This document shows positions 53,230-64,000 of a stretch of DNA of 64,000 bases, piece by piece. Source of the DNA: Dactylis glomerata (lineage: Eukaryota > Streptophyta > Magnoliopsida > Poales > Poaceae). Position 1 is the stretch's first letter; the number at the start of each line of letters is the position of its first letter. The notes under the pieces were generated by a model. That model made no database searches, was not told where the DNA came from, and worked only from the letters and a program-made list of their open reading frames with translations. A program made the translations under genes and the position numbers. The stretch is from assembly GCA_007115705.1 (NCBI GenBank), contig QXEO01001137.1, forward strand, positions 806,001 through 870,000, written 5' to 3'.

Positions 53230-53271
<42 letters not shown>
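53230..53271 (+). repeat. Poly-G run of 42
   Basis: Uninterrupted G from 53230 to 53271, the longest homopolymer in the window. It lies in the 5' subterminal part of the Harbinger-like fragment. The length should be treated as uncertain. Confidence 0.9.
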
Positions 53272-53525
53272 CGCTGAACCCAGCGGGCTGGCGCATTAAA
53301 TGCTCACCCGACGAACCAAAATGGATGACGGGACGGCGAGGCATGCCGCTTGACAAAAATATTTTGGCCGATCCCGCCAGGAAACTCCCGCCCTCAATCG
53401 TTTCCCGCTGACGGCCTCCCACGTGCGGCGTTTCCCGTCAAAGCTCGCTGGCTACAAAACAGACGGCGCGTGCCCCGCCATGGCCATCCAACCAACCAAA
53501 AAAAACCCTCCACTCCCCGCCGGCA

Positions 53526-54120
53526 ATGTCTCCTCCAGACCACAACAAGTGGGCCCGGCTCACCGAGAAGGCGTGGGAGCACTTCCCCGAGGACGTCAAC
53601 GTGTCTCGGGCGGTGGCCATCGCGTTCCACATTGCCGAGCATCAGGCGGAGGGTGCATAGGCCTACACGGCTTCGGCGGCTGCAAGGGAGGCAGTTGTCG
53701 CGACCATGGAAGAGGCATTGGCGCAGCGCGAGGAGGCTGAGGTGAGGGCTGCGACGGCGAGGGTGACTGAGGTGGCACGCACGGCTGAGGAGGCTAATGC
53801 GGCGGCGGGAGCAGGAGCCGCGGCATGCCACGGAGGAGGAGCCTTTCATCGGTCCATACCGAGCTACCGCTGACCTTGTCGTCTCGGCCGACAACGCGGC
53901 AATGACAGAGGCTTATGTGGTGGCCGTGGCCATTCCCTAGGACACAAAGGAAGATGACGGCGACGACGACATCGAGAACCTCTTCGGCGACAACGACGAT
54001 GTGGACATGTCAGTGACGACTGACGAGCAGTCGGCTCTGTTCGTGCCAATTCATGGCGGCCTAGCGAGAGGCTCTAGCAGCCATACTCGCGGTGCGAGCG
54101 ACCGCCGCAAGGTGCGAGAC
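53526..54120 (+). pseudogene. Decayed coiled-coil ORF, unknown
   Basis: From ATG 53526 the frame reads MSPPDHNKWARLTEKAWEHF, PEDVNVSRAVAIAFHIAEHQ and hits TAG at 53658-53660. It then continues in frame with an Ala/Glu-rich helix (VVATMEEALAQREEAEVRAA). Near 53805 it shifts; the next frame gives FIGPYRATADLVVSADN, a stop, and an acidic tail (DDGDDDIENLFGDNDDVDMS). At least two stops and one frameshift. The layout (short N-terminal segment with FPEDV, coiled coil, acidic tail) resembles the C-terminal part of the AP2 pseudogene, but the relation is only suggestive. Confidence 0.45.
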
Positions 54121-57100
54121 TGTGGTGACCCAGCATACCACTGCATGTTGTAGTATGCAAGTCATTGACATAACACTCGTGAAGTACCATTTCACAAATA
54201 TTACATCCCTCAGAGTGGTACAACAGAAACATAGCGGTCTTTATTCAAGCACTTAATATTATAAGCCATAATCTTACAAAGGATTCCAGTTCCTCCTCGG
54301 TCCAAAGAGGAACACTAGTAGGTTCTACCTTGATGCTATAAACCTTAACTATGACTGATAGAAGTAGACTAAACATGATAACTGGCTTAAGTCACTTTAT
54401 TCTATAAGGTTCCTGTGACTTAAACTACTACCCTATACTACTAGTTGTCGGCCTCCTCCTCGGTTCCTTCATTGTTTCCATAGACGATCGTGTAATCCAC
54501 GCCTTCGACTCCACCGGAAAGGTTCGGCTCTTCATAATAGACTTCCTCGTAGTCCTCCGATGCTCCTTCAGTTTCCTCGTTCTGGCCCTCCAAGTCTAAG
54601 CAAGGGTTAAGAGGGAATGGGGTGAGTAACGAGCGTTACCCAACAAGTTCATTTAACAGGATAGAGGTGTTTGATGCACTAGCTACGACCACCGACTCAA
54701 GAGTCTTAGGCCAAATGCAGTTTTTATAATCATTTCTTCAAAGATTGCTTTTATTTAAAAGAACTATGTCCGTCAGTCTTCACAGGTTGATTAGAGCTTC
54801 GATGGGCTCCTTTTCTGCCGCGTTCGCAGCTCCTTCCCGGAACAGGGAGTATCTTGATACTTTTTATACACTCTGCAGAGGTGGTCACTTGTACCCATGA
54901 GAGATCAACACTTTGCTGCACAACCGGGCGTACCTTCCCATCCATACTTCTTTTTGTATGGGGCCCAGTTGATGATCCAAGCCAATCACCGTTCTTCTCC
55001 GCGACCCCGCAGACCCACCCTTTTGTAAGTCCATCCATCTCCTATACCACATATGCCGACCGATTGGCGCACTGGTCCTTCCCCTTTACACTATGGACGA
55101 CCCCATAGGTAAACCAGCCCGGACCCCGGTGCCCGCTCCTATGCAATATGGGTAGACCGACCCGGATGACTCTTACAATCCATCATAGATCAATTAGCCA
55201 GTTTGTCCCCCCTATACTATAGGCAGCCCGGCAGGAAACACATTTCCCCCCTTTGCACTATAGTAGCCCGCGCAAGACAACCCTCGACTACTGATCCGTT
55301 GGCATGCGAGAGCAAAAAGATACAGCTGACTTCTCCGTCCCATTCCAGATCTCATGGTTGACCGTAATTTACGGCGCTAGAATCACTGGCGACATTGGTT
55401 GTTAAGTCCTAGGGTTCACTTTCCCAAACAAATGGAACTTCCACCACAACAATCATACCATGGTTCCATTTGCCAGCCATCCTAGGTTACCACCACTCGG
55501 GTCGATAACCATCTAATCATATTAATTATGAAAAGAGAACCTTTTGCTTTTCGATGCAGTAATAATCATATCACCGGTATATTTGCAAGTAATTTGCTAA
55601 AAGTAATCAAGAGATATGAGCAAGAGTGAACTTGCCTGCAAACTGCAAGGTAGTGCAATTGGATTTGTTGAAGTGACCCGGGACCTCGGGTTCTGGAAAA
55701 CAGCATCATTGTCCGGTAAGGGCAATGGTTAAAGATTCAAAAATGCATGCTTTATGGTGTGTTTAATTTATACCCCCCAGAAGTGATTTATTTATTTACT
55801 AGGCTTGATATATTCTTTTTATGACTTTAAAGAATATATGTTAAGGGTAATTTCATTCAAGGATATTCATCAAATATTCTTGAATGGAATTTATTTTAAA
55901 GAATTAAGGATTACCAGATTTTCTTAAATGGATAACTATTTTTATTACTTTCAGGCAAAATCAATTAACTTCTTTTTCTTTTGTGTAATTGACTCATGAG
56001 ATTATTTTATTCACTCAATGGGTTCAAAAATACAAGAAGAGCTAAAAATAACTACTTTCTATTTTTAGTTTATTTTAGGTATTTTTCTAGATTTATTTTT
56101 AAGCAGATTAGGGTTTTTCTTAGGGGGGGTTATGAATTAAATCAAATAAAAGGCTGGGCTGACAGCCTGGGCCCACCGGTCAGTCAACCCGAGTGGGCTT
56201 GACCGAACCGGCTCGGCCCAGCTGGCCGCCCCTCACTCGCTCCCCCTCTCGGTCGGTTCCTAACCCTAATCCCCTCTGGCGATTCCGAATCGCCGACGAG
56301 TTCCTCGCCCGATTCCGGCGAGCTCCGGCGAGCTCTGCCGCCGCCCTTTGGCGCATGTGCTCTGCCTCGCCGTGTGCTTCCTCCTGATTGTGTTGATTCA
56401 TCGTCCTCGCCTCCAATCGCCGCCATCGCCGCCGAGCTCCGCTCAGTGGATCTCGCCCTTGCGGCTCGATCTGCTCCGGTTGGCCTCGCTGGAGCTTCCG
56501 CCCTAGCTCCTGGGTGCTTGCGGTGACTCTTCACCGCCGCATCGGTTGGATGGCAGTCTACAACCCCGACGTCGTCGCCATGCTGTGCTCGGACGCTCGG
56601 CCACGAGCACGATGCTGCCCCCTTGCTGTCGTAGCCTCTGGATGGTGGCCTTGCTGCCGCAACCGTGGCTGCGCCGTCGTGTCGCCGCCATGGTCTTCTG
56701 CCTTGCTCCTCTGTGAGCACTCCAGTGAGTTCCTGCTCCTCCTCCTTGTTTCTGTGTTCAAGCTATGGTGGCCTGGCCAGTGAGCCAGGCATGCTTGCCT
56801 ATGCCGTTGCTGTGCCATGCTTGCTTGTGCTGCTATTATCCTGGAGCTCCTCTACTAATTTCTGTCTACTACTACTGTGAATTTCAGTGCATGGTTCAGT
56901 GCAAGATTCAGTTAAGAATTTCTTAACTGAACTTGGTATGATTTAATAGGATGCTTCCCTGTGCTGTTAGCTTAATCAAGTGTTGTGCAAATGTTGCTAC
57001 TGTTAGTTTCAGTGTGAAATTTAGTTAAGAGTTTCTTAACTGAATTTTGTGTGATCTACTTGGGATGCTTCCCCTGTGATGCTAGCTTGGCTCTCTAGTG

Positions 57101-58113
57101 GTGTGCTTATCAATCAATGTTTATGTGATGCCCTCTGGCTTGCAGTGCAAACTGCTATCAGTTGTTTCATAGGATGGTTGTTCTGCTGGTTTGTCTGTGA
57201 TGGTGTGCAGACAGTTCTAGCCTTCTGTTGCTAGCTGCTGTGTATGCTGATGATTGTCTTCATGATGGCATAAACATGCTGAGCTTAAGCTTTCTATAAC
57301 ATAATTTTGTTGATTTTTATGAACTGAAACTTGTTTCAGTGATGATTGTCTCTATCAAGCAATTCATGCTTGAATTTGTATTCTGTTAGAGGCTTTGTTT
57401 GCTTCTTATAGCATGTTATCTAATTACAGCATGTAACTGTTATTATTGAGTTCAATTGTGTTTCCTCCATGTGAGGTGCACAATGCTTGCTTGATAATTT
57501 AACTGGATGGCTGCTGTTCTGTGATGCTAAACATGCTTGGTGGCTTCTATCAGTGGCTAAATCATCATTTTGGGCAATTAAATTACTGACAAGAACATAT
57601 CCTCATGATGATCTTAGTCCAGGCCTATGATGCATGGTCTGAGTCCTTTATTCTTGATGGTGCATGTTGATTTGCTTCCCATTAACTAAATCTTCCTATG
57701 AAGATTATACAGAGCACTTCTCTGTAGGTCTGAGGAGAAAAACCTCCCCAAAACCTCCTAAGTGTTATACTTAGTAGAAGGGTTTGGTGGTGAGTGATTC
57801 ATTGTTGCTGTTTATCTTGTGTATGCAAGAACCTGGATGCTTGCATTGTTTTATTCATGGATATGCAAGTCCTATTATACCTTGGTCCTGTGCTGGCTTT
57901 TATGAGTGGCTGGTGGTGATGTTGATGATGCTCTTGGTTGAGCTTGATCAGTTGCCCCTGGCACTTGCTCTGCTCCTCCCAGTGGCTTGCACCTCCTTGT
58001 GCTTGCCTCCCCTCCTGGCCTGCAAAAGCGCGAAAAAATCCCGTAATTTTAGATGCAATGCACAAAAGCCCTCTATTCTACCCCGGAGTTGTCCTACGTG
58101 CTAGGATATTACA
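54121..58113 (-). repeat. Very long (about 4 kb) gypsy-type LTR
   Basis: The plus-strand ends are TGTGGTGACCCAGC and AGGATATTACA. On the minus strand it therefore starts TGTAATATCCTAG and ends GGTCACCACA, and is preceded by the purine tract AAGGGGGGAAGTC in 58114-58130. That is the 3' LTR of a minus-strand element whose body was cut by element D at 58199. The LTR includes a GC-rich block (56190-56720) and T-rich sequence, with no convincing gene. The length suits long-LTR chromoviruses, but no coding part is left to prove the lineage. I cannot exclude another insertion inside it. Confidence 0.55.
56890..57095 (+). repeat. Imperfect duplication with palindromes
   Basis: Two copies (about 56890-56985 and 57010-57095) each hold a palindrome, TCAGTTAAGAATTTCTTAACTG and TTAGTTAAGAGTTTCTTAAC, followed by GGATGCTTCCC and GCTAGCTT/GTTAGCTT. 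They lie inside the long LTR. Confidence 0.65.
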
Positions 58114-58198
58114 GACTTCCCCCCTTAACAAAAACTTCATCCCAAAGTTTGGGGTAAGGTGTACCTGAAGAATTCGGGATAGGCTGTCCTTAGATATT
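58114..58198 (-). other. Internal stub of the long-LTR element
   Basis: 85 bases of 3' internal sequence including the polypurine tract. It is cut at 58198 by element D, whose left flank reads ATATT. Confidence 0.55.
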
Positions 58199-59852
58199 TG
58201 ATACGTCTCCAACGTATCCATAATTTTTGATGCTCCGTGCTTTTTTTTACACCATTCGCCTAATGTTTCGTTACACTTCGTGTCACTTTTATGCATTTTC
58301 CGGAACTAACCTATTAACAAGTCGCCACAGTGCCAGTTCCCTATTTTCTGCTATTTTTGTGTTTCAGAAAAGTTACACAGGAAATATTCTTGAAATTGGA
58401 CGAAACCAAAGCCAGCCATCCAGATATTTCACGGAGTTTCCAGAGAACCAAAGAGGAGACGGAGTGGGGCCACGAGGTGGCCTCACACCAGGGCGGCACG
58501 GCCCAGCCCCTGGCCGCGCCCCCTATGTGTGAGACCGCCTCGGTTCACTCCCGACGATGCCCCTTCGCCTATAAAGACCCCCCGACGGGAAAAACCTAAG
58601 TACCCGATCAATTTTCCAGAAACACATCGCGATCCGCCGCCGCCATCGACCCGAGATCGGGAGGGTCCAGAAGCTCTTCCCGGCACCCTGCCGGAGAGGG
58701 GAATCGCCACTGGAGGTCTTCTTCATCGCCATGCTTGCCTCCGGAGCGATGAGTGAGTAGTCTACCTTGGACTATGGGTCCATAGCAGTAGCTAGATGGT
58801 TGTCTCCTCCACCATGTGCTTCATGTTTACATCTCATAAGCTGCCCTACATGATTGAGATCACCGTTATGTAATTCTACATGTTTGGTTTGTTGGGATCC
58901 GATGAATATTGGTGTTATGATTGAGTTGCTATACTGAAATATATCTTTTGTTATCTCTATGTTGTTTATGATCTTGCATGCTCTCCGTTGTTAGTAGCTA
59001 TCTTGGCCGAGTAGTTGCTAGTGACTCCAAGAGGGGGTATTTATGCTCGATAGTGGGTTCATGCCTCTATTTAATCTGGGGGAGTGACAGAAACCTCTAA
59101 GGTTGTAGATGTGATGTTGCTACTAGGGAGAAAACAACATTCATATGCTCAAGGGCATATGCTTTGTTTACATTACACACTTTGCTTAATGCAATTATCT
59201 GTTGTTCACAACTTAATACTCATGGGGTGTTCGGATGATATCCCCGTGAGTGGATTATTAGTCATAGATGCAGTTAGATGGCAGTCTATGTATTTTGTTG
59301 TAATGCCCAGAGTAAATCGCATAGTGATCTTCTTCACATATCACGTTATCTTTATTCTATCAATTGCCCAACTGTAATTTGTTTACCCAGCATGTGTTAT
59401 TTATCTTATGGAGAGACACCACTAGTGAACTATGGACCCCGGTCCTATTTCCATCATATTGCTATCACCTGTTTACTTTACTCGCACTGTTTACTTTACT
59501 CGCATACTTTCACTGTTTTCCACTCGATACGCTCATACCCTTTGTTTCAAGCAAACCGGTGAGATTGACAACCTCATCGCAAGTTGGAAAGAAAGTACTT
59601 GGTTGTGTTGTGTGCAGGTTCCACGTTGCTACTGGTTGAAGACGAGTCAACAAGTGTCGTAAACGGCGCCCTTGTTGGAGTGTTATTAAGCCAGTCCGCA
59701 TCACCTTCAGTTGTACTGTCTGCTCTTCTCCTGATCGACATACCTTGGTTTCTTACTGAGGGAAACGACTTGCTGCTGTGCTCATCATACTTTCCGCTTG
59801 GAGTTTCCCAACTGCCTGGCCATAATAATCATCAACTACACGCTAGACATCA
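58199..59852 (+). repeat. 5' LTR of element D
   Basis: 1654 bp. It contains the promoter-like TATAAAG at 58570-58576 and the family words GGTCTTCTTCATCGCCATGC and GGACCCCGGTCCTATTTCC. Confidence 0.88.
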
Positions 59853-59862
59853 AGCCCTTTTC

Positions 59863-59880
59863 TAGCGCCGTTGCCGGGGA
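59863..59880 (+). other. Primer-binding site, element D
   Basis: TAGCGCCGTTGCCGGGGA differs from the tRNA-Asp-type site by one base (G to A at the second position). Confidence 0.75.
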
Positions 59881-60026
59881 AGAAGTGGAAGACCTCTGCA
59901 AGGGGAGTTTTTCGCACACACATCCTTTACTTTGTTTTATTGCTTTGCTTTACTTTACTTTATTTTTACTTGCATTGTTTTATATCAAAAACCCAAAAAA
60001 ATTAGAATCCTTTGTAGTTGTTTATT

Positions 60027-60893
60027 ATGTCTAGTTCAGTTGCTACTACTATGTCGCCCGAGGATATGATTTTCACTTTTAAACAAAAGGATGAGGAAAG
60101 TTTTAAAGAAGCTTGGTCTAGAATTTATGATTGGCATGGAAAAACTGAACCTAAAATGACCTTGAGTTTGCTTCTTAGTAGCTTTTACTTTGGACTTGCT
60201 CTTCGTTATAGATATGCTTTGGATGCTACTGTAGAAGGAGATTTCCTTCATTGTGATGGAGATCAAGCCTTCAATATTATACAAAAGTTGATTACAATTT
60301 ATAACATGCCAACCTATTTTGATTCCTCTCTTGTGTGCATTTTTAATAGACTTGATACTCTTGAGACTCGCACTGCTAGTTTGAATACTTGCTACAATAA
60401 TTTGCGCCAGCATTTTGATTATGTGCCAACAAATTCTGAACCTTCGAGTTGGTATCCTACGGTAAAAATCACCATTAGTGGTGAAACTTTTCATGCTCGT
60501 TGTGATATTATGTCTGAATTTTGTCTTATGCCAAATGATGTTTATGAATCTTTGAGTCTTTGGAAGCTTTCTGAGGGGGGAGAAGGAATTTCTCTTACTA
60601 ACAATACCACTATATTTCCCATTGGAATAGCTGAAGGAGTTTTTACAAAAGTCCTAGGAAGAATGATATCTACTGATTATCTTGTTATTGAATGTGTAGG
60701 AAAAGGACAAATCACACTTGGAAGATCCCTACTGAAGCTCCTGGGCACCGTCATTGATGTGGGAAAAGGGAATATAAGATTTATCTCCCCACCTTGCAAT
60801 AGCCATGTCTTTCCTAGAGTCAAGAGCAAAGGTAAGAAAGGAAGACGTAAGGCACCCGCTGTTCCTAGCACTTCATCACTTGATAATACTTGA
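60027..60893 (+). CDS. Short gag/protease-like ORF of element D
   Basis: 288 residues from ATG 60027 (MSSSVATTMSPEDMIFTFKQ). About 15-75 resembles a shortened gag capsid segment (EESFKEAWSRIYDWHGK, LLSSFYFGLALRYRYALD). About 135-245 follows the retropepsin layout (TVKITISGETFHARCD, LMPNDVYESL, ILPI-like TTIFPIGIAEGVFTKVLG, ITLGRSLLKLLGTVIDVG), but the catalytic Asp-x-Gly-Ala is replaced by Asp-Ile-Met-Ser-Glu, so no protease activity is expected. It has a basic tail (KSKGKKGRRK). The frame is uninterrupted, which is unusual for a dead copy. Confidence 0.6.
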   Translation: MSSSVATTMSPEDMIFTFKQKDEESFKEAWSRIYDWHGKTEPKMTLSLLLSSFYFGLALRYRYALDATVEGDFLHCDGDQAFNIIQKLITIYNMPTYFDSSLVCIFNRLDTLETRTASLNTCYNNLRQHFDYVPTNSEPSSWYPTVKITISGETFHARCDIMSEFCLMPNDVYESLSLWKLSEGGEGISLTNNTTIFPIGIAEGVFTKVLGRMISTDYLVIECVGKGQITLGRSLLKLLGTVIDVGKGNIRFISPPCNSHVFPRVKSKGKKGRRKAPAVPSTSSLDNT

Positions 60894-62541
60894 TTCGCAA
60901 TTTTCTGCGCCTAGCTCAAAGGCGTTAAAGAAAAGCACTCTTGGGAGATAACCCAATGTTTTATTTTCAGTACTTTTTCTTTTATTTGAGTCTTGGAAGT
61001 CATTACCACTGTAATTACCACTCCTTATCATTTTTATTTCATTGTTGTGCCAAGAGAAGCCTCTAATTTGAGTGAGGTAAGATTTGGGGATGTTGCTATC
61101 CTGAAACTGTTTTCGGTGCTGCACCGTAAAAATTCATAAAAATTCTTTGTATATCTTTTGGACCTGAGATTTCTTGTGCATATGCCCCAGGTTATATCCA
61201 AACTTTCATTAGTTGAACACTTTTTGATTTGAGCAATAGAAAACCCCCTAAAAATTCGGCCTTTGTCAGTTGTTCTGTTTTGACAGATTTCTGCCAATAT
61301 TTGTGTTTGCCGCTTTATCGCTTTCTTTTCGAGTTCTTTTAATCACAGAACTTTTGGGGAAGTTGCTACAGTAGTATATAATTTATATGTGGTGGTTTTG
61401 GGTTGAAACCTGAAGAAAAAAGAGGTTGATTATATGTTGTGCTTACACTAATGTTGCTAATAGATTTGTGTTTAGTTTTGTATGAAGGAAGTTTTCAAGT
61501 GTAGGGATTGGAGAATGATGAGATGAGTTGAAGAATGGACAAAAGCTCAAGCTTGGGGATGCCCATGCATCACCCCAAGAAATATCCAAGAAGTACAAGC
61601 ATCAAAGCTTGGGGATGCCCCCGAGGCACCCCTTCTTCATCGGCAAAAATCAGGTCACCTTTCAAGACACTATATTTTTATTGCTTCATGCACTATGTGT
61701 TTTTCTTGGAGCGTCAGTTGTTTTAGTTTTCATTATTAGTTTAGTTTTGTTTGCTGCAATAAATGGTTGGACCCCAACAAATTTCTTTTGGAGAAGTTGC
61801 CTTGCTTTTCATTTGCCAAGAACGCTCTAGTTTTCATTCTTATCAAAAACTGAGTGTTCTTCTTTTTCTGCTACTGCTTTTGGTTTTCGTTTTCGCCTTG
61901 ATTTGCGTTCATATATTCTTATATTTATTTATCAAGGTGTATTTTTGCCTCTGGACCATGTTGGTTTTCCTCAAAAGAGTTGGATTAAAAAAGTTCGAAA
62001 GGTGTTGAAAAAGTGAAAAAGCTTTATGCAAAAAAGTGGTAGCTTTTTCATGTCATGCTTGATGTCTTTTGATAGTATGCTTAGTGATTTTGCTGTAGCA
62101 TGACTTGTCTCAAATAACTGAGATTGCTTAATGAGCCTTTGAAAAAATCATGCGTTGTTTTTATCGTTTGGAAGCATTATTTTGGTTTTCTCCTTGATGC
62201 GTTATTTGGGTTGACTTGGCGCATGCTCACACATGTTAGACTCTTACAAAGTCGCCAATAGCCTCTATGATCATTTAGTTTTTGACTTTTGATGCCATCT
62301 TATGCTTCTTTTAATGTCGCTTTGTCGCCTTGCATGATTATGGCCATTATTGCTCTCTTAGTTGGTCGCTCCCAGTCTTTTGCTAGCCCTCGCCTTGTAC
62401 TGAGTATGAGCTCTACTCGTGCATCCAACTCCTAAAAACCAAGTTTTCCAAAGTGTCCACCATACATACCTACTAGCAATTTGCTATTCCAAGTAAATTT
62501 GACTTGCTTTTATTTTCTCTTCAAATTAAACTCTTACCAGT
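60894..62541 (+). other. Non-coding internal region of element D
   Basis: Collinear with element B 42507 onward (for example AAAGCACTCTTGGGAGATAA and GATTTGGGGATGTTGCT), without a domain-bearing ORF. It ends where repeat E is inserted. Confidence 0.7.
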
Positions 62542-64000
62542 TGAAAGGACACAGATGTCGCCTAGAGGGGGGGGGGTGAATAGGCGATTAAAACTTTTAA
62601 TAAAGGCTTGTACAAATGCGGAAATAAACTAACATTTAATTTGACAAGCTTACAAAACCTAATAAACTAGGCTCACCTATGTGTACCAACAGCTTATGCT
62701 AAGCAAGACAAGTAGCAAGGTGATAGCAAGATATATAACTTCAAGCACGATGGCTATCACAAATGTAAAGTGCATAAGTAGTGGAGCTCGGATAAGAGTT
62801 ACCGAGGCACGAAGGAGACAAAGATGTATCCCGAAGTTCACTTCCAAAGGAAGCTAGTCTCCGTTGGAGAGGTGTGGCGGCTTAATGCACTCCAAACGCC
62901 ACAAAGGCCTCACCTTGAGATGTGGTAGCACAATGCTCACCAAATGCCACAAAGGCTCACCTCAAGATGCGGAGGCACGCTACACACCAAATGCCACAAA
63001 GGCACACCTTATTCTCCTCGCGCTCTCGCACAAAGCAAGATGCCACGATCCACTATGGGACACTTGAGGGCGGTCACCGAACCCGTACAAGCTTGGGGCA
63101 ATCTCCACAACTTAATTGGAGGCTCCCAAGAATCGCCACAAAGGCACCACAAAGGTTGGGGAATCTCCACAACTTAATTGGAGGCCCCAAGTATATGCCA
63201 CAAAGGCCACTAAGCCGTCTAGGGTTCCAAGAACCCAAGAGTAATAAGCTCACAACTTCCACTTACCGAATCTCCGAGGAGAACTCAAACCGATGCACCA
63301 AATGCAATGGCAAGAGCACACAAAGTGCTCAAATCCATCTCACTCAAATCCTACCAAAGCAACTAATGATATGGAGAGATATGAGAGGAAGAACAAAGGA
63401 AATCCACAAAGAACTCCAAGATCTAGATCCAATAGGTTCCCCTCACTTAGAGGGGATTTTGATTGGTGGAAAGATAGATCTAGATCTCCTCTCTCTTTTC
63501 CCTCAAGAAGATGCAAGAATCATTAGAGGGATTGAGAGATAGAGCAAAGCTTCAAGGTCAACAATGGAGGAGAGAGAGAATAGGAAGCCAACCAGCCCAA
63601 GGAGGAAGAAGGGGGCCTTTTATAGGTCCCCCACGAAAACTAGCCGTTGCTGGGCACTTACCCCGGAGTCTCCGGCCTTGGGGGCCGGAGTCTCCGGTGC
63701 CCCGGGGTCATTCGGGGGCCTCAGGACGGACGAATCAGGTGCCAGACCGGAGTTGGGCCGGAGACTTTGCGTCTCGGGCCGGAGACTCCGGCCACCCAAA
63801 AACTGGCAGCAACACCAACACGAAAACAACCATAACTTGAGCATCCGGACTCCGTTTTTGATGATCTTGGGCTCGTTGGAATCACGACAACGAGATCTAC
63901 AAGTATATGCATAGAAACATCATAGTCCAACAAGGGAGGATAAAACCAAATAATGAGAGGTTTGACCTCTCTTCAAAGACGAACCGGTAAAACCTCCAAA
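62542..64000. mobile_element. Left end of LTR-like repeat E
   Basis: The start TGAAAGGACACAGATGTCGC sits exactly where the element D sequence (known from A and B) is broken. I recall the words GTGAATAGGCGATTAAAACT and the 'ccggagtctccgg' GC-rich section from repetitive LTR-like sequence of cool-season grasses. The segment has short repeats (CACAAAGGC, CAACTTAATTGGAGGC twice) and three copies of CCGGAGWCTCCGG. No domain-bearing ORF; the other end is beyond the window. Confidence 0.45.
63663..63791. repeat. CCGGAGWCTCCGG palindromes
   Basis: Perfect or near-perfect 13-base palindromes at 63663-63675, 63685-63697 and 63779-63791, in a GC-rich block of repeat E. Confidence 0.75.

Larger units (their letters stand above)
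53146..54120 (+). mobile_element. Harbinger-like fragment with coiled-coil ORF
   Basis: It starts GGGCAACTCCAGCGAGGTG directly after TTA, a form common to grass PIF/Harbinger-like repeats. The right end is absent because the long LTR at 54121 interrupts it. It contains the 42-base G run and a decayed ORF. Confidence 0.4.
58199..62541 (+). mobile_element. Athila-like element D, right part missing
   Basis: LTR 58199-59852 (TGATACGTCTCCAACGTATC...AGACATCA), primer site, one ORF, then the same non-coding internal region as A and B. It is interrupted at 62541 by repeat E, so the second LTR is beyond the window. No pol. The ORF differs clearly from those of A and B, so it is a distinct subfamily with the same LTR and tail. 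Confidence 0.8.

Noticed and set aside
53175..53411. ORF with a long poly-Gly tract
   Set aside because: Product of the G homopolymer being read as Gly codons; no recognisable protein around it.

Overview
This is a nuclear DNA window from a large, repeat-rich plant genome, almost certainly a grass of the Pooideae (oat, ryegrass or Triticeae-like). The evidence is spliceosomal introns, nested LTR retrotransposons with tRNA-Asp and tRNA-iMet primer sites, Stowaway MITEs with the grass 'CTCCCTCCG' terminus, and grass-type B3, GRF, AP2/ERF, XS-zinc-finger and F-box/LRR genes. There is no prokaryotic gene, rRNA, tRNA or CRISPR signal. Only one ordinary host gene looks intact: an F-box/LRR gene (48289-52605, + strand).

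Layout. 6-1030 is a copia-like LTR and leader. About 1031-2634 ends in a clear Helitron 3' terminus. 3072-5471 is a TIR element with a 5-bp target duplication that carries a B3-domain gene with one frameshift. 6338-20379 is a Mutator-like element (MULE) with about 150-bp TIRs and a perfect 9-bp duplication (TAAATATTA). It carries a decayed GRF-zinc-finger gene, a 159-bp tandem array, and an apparently intact two-exon gene with an XS-type zinc finger. A Tat-like Ty3-gypsy element (7535-16599, CTCAT duplication) sits inside that array. It has gag but lacks reverse transcriptase, and on the opposite strand it carries a six-exon PF04195-type gene.

20497-48223 is a possible PIF/Harbinger-like unit carrying an AP2/ERF pseudogene. 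That gene was cut by an LTR, now solo (GACGG duplication). The solo LTR was then invaded by two related Athila-like gag-only elements: A (ACCGC duplication, minus strand) and B (GTAGA duplication, plus strand). B's left LTR received a Stowaway MITE and a Tekay-like chromovirus, C. C is almost complete, with one pol frameshift, and is followed by a truncated tandem copy that shares its LTR.

The F-box gene begins 63 bp after the Harbinger-like terminus. Downstream are a second Harbinger-like fragment with a decayed coiled-coil ORF and a 42-base G run, a nearly 4-kb LTR, a third Athila-like element (D), and the start of another LTR-like repeat (E) that runs off the window.

The most notable theme is that several independent DNA transposons each carry a plant regulatory-domain ORF (B3; GRF plus XS zinc finger; AP2; coiled-coil). 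Target-site duplications allow the insertion order to be read directly. All boundaries, splice sites and frames were read by eye; no database search was run.
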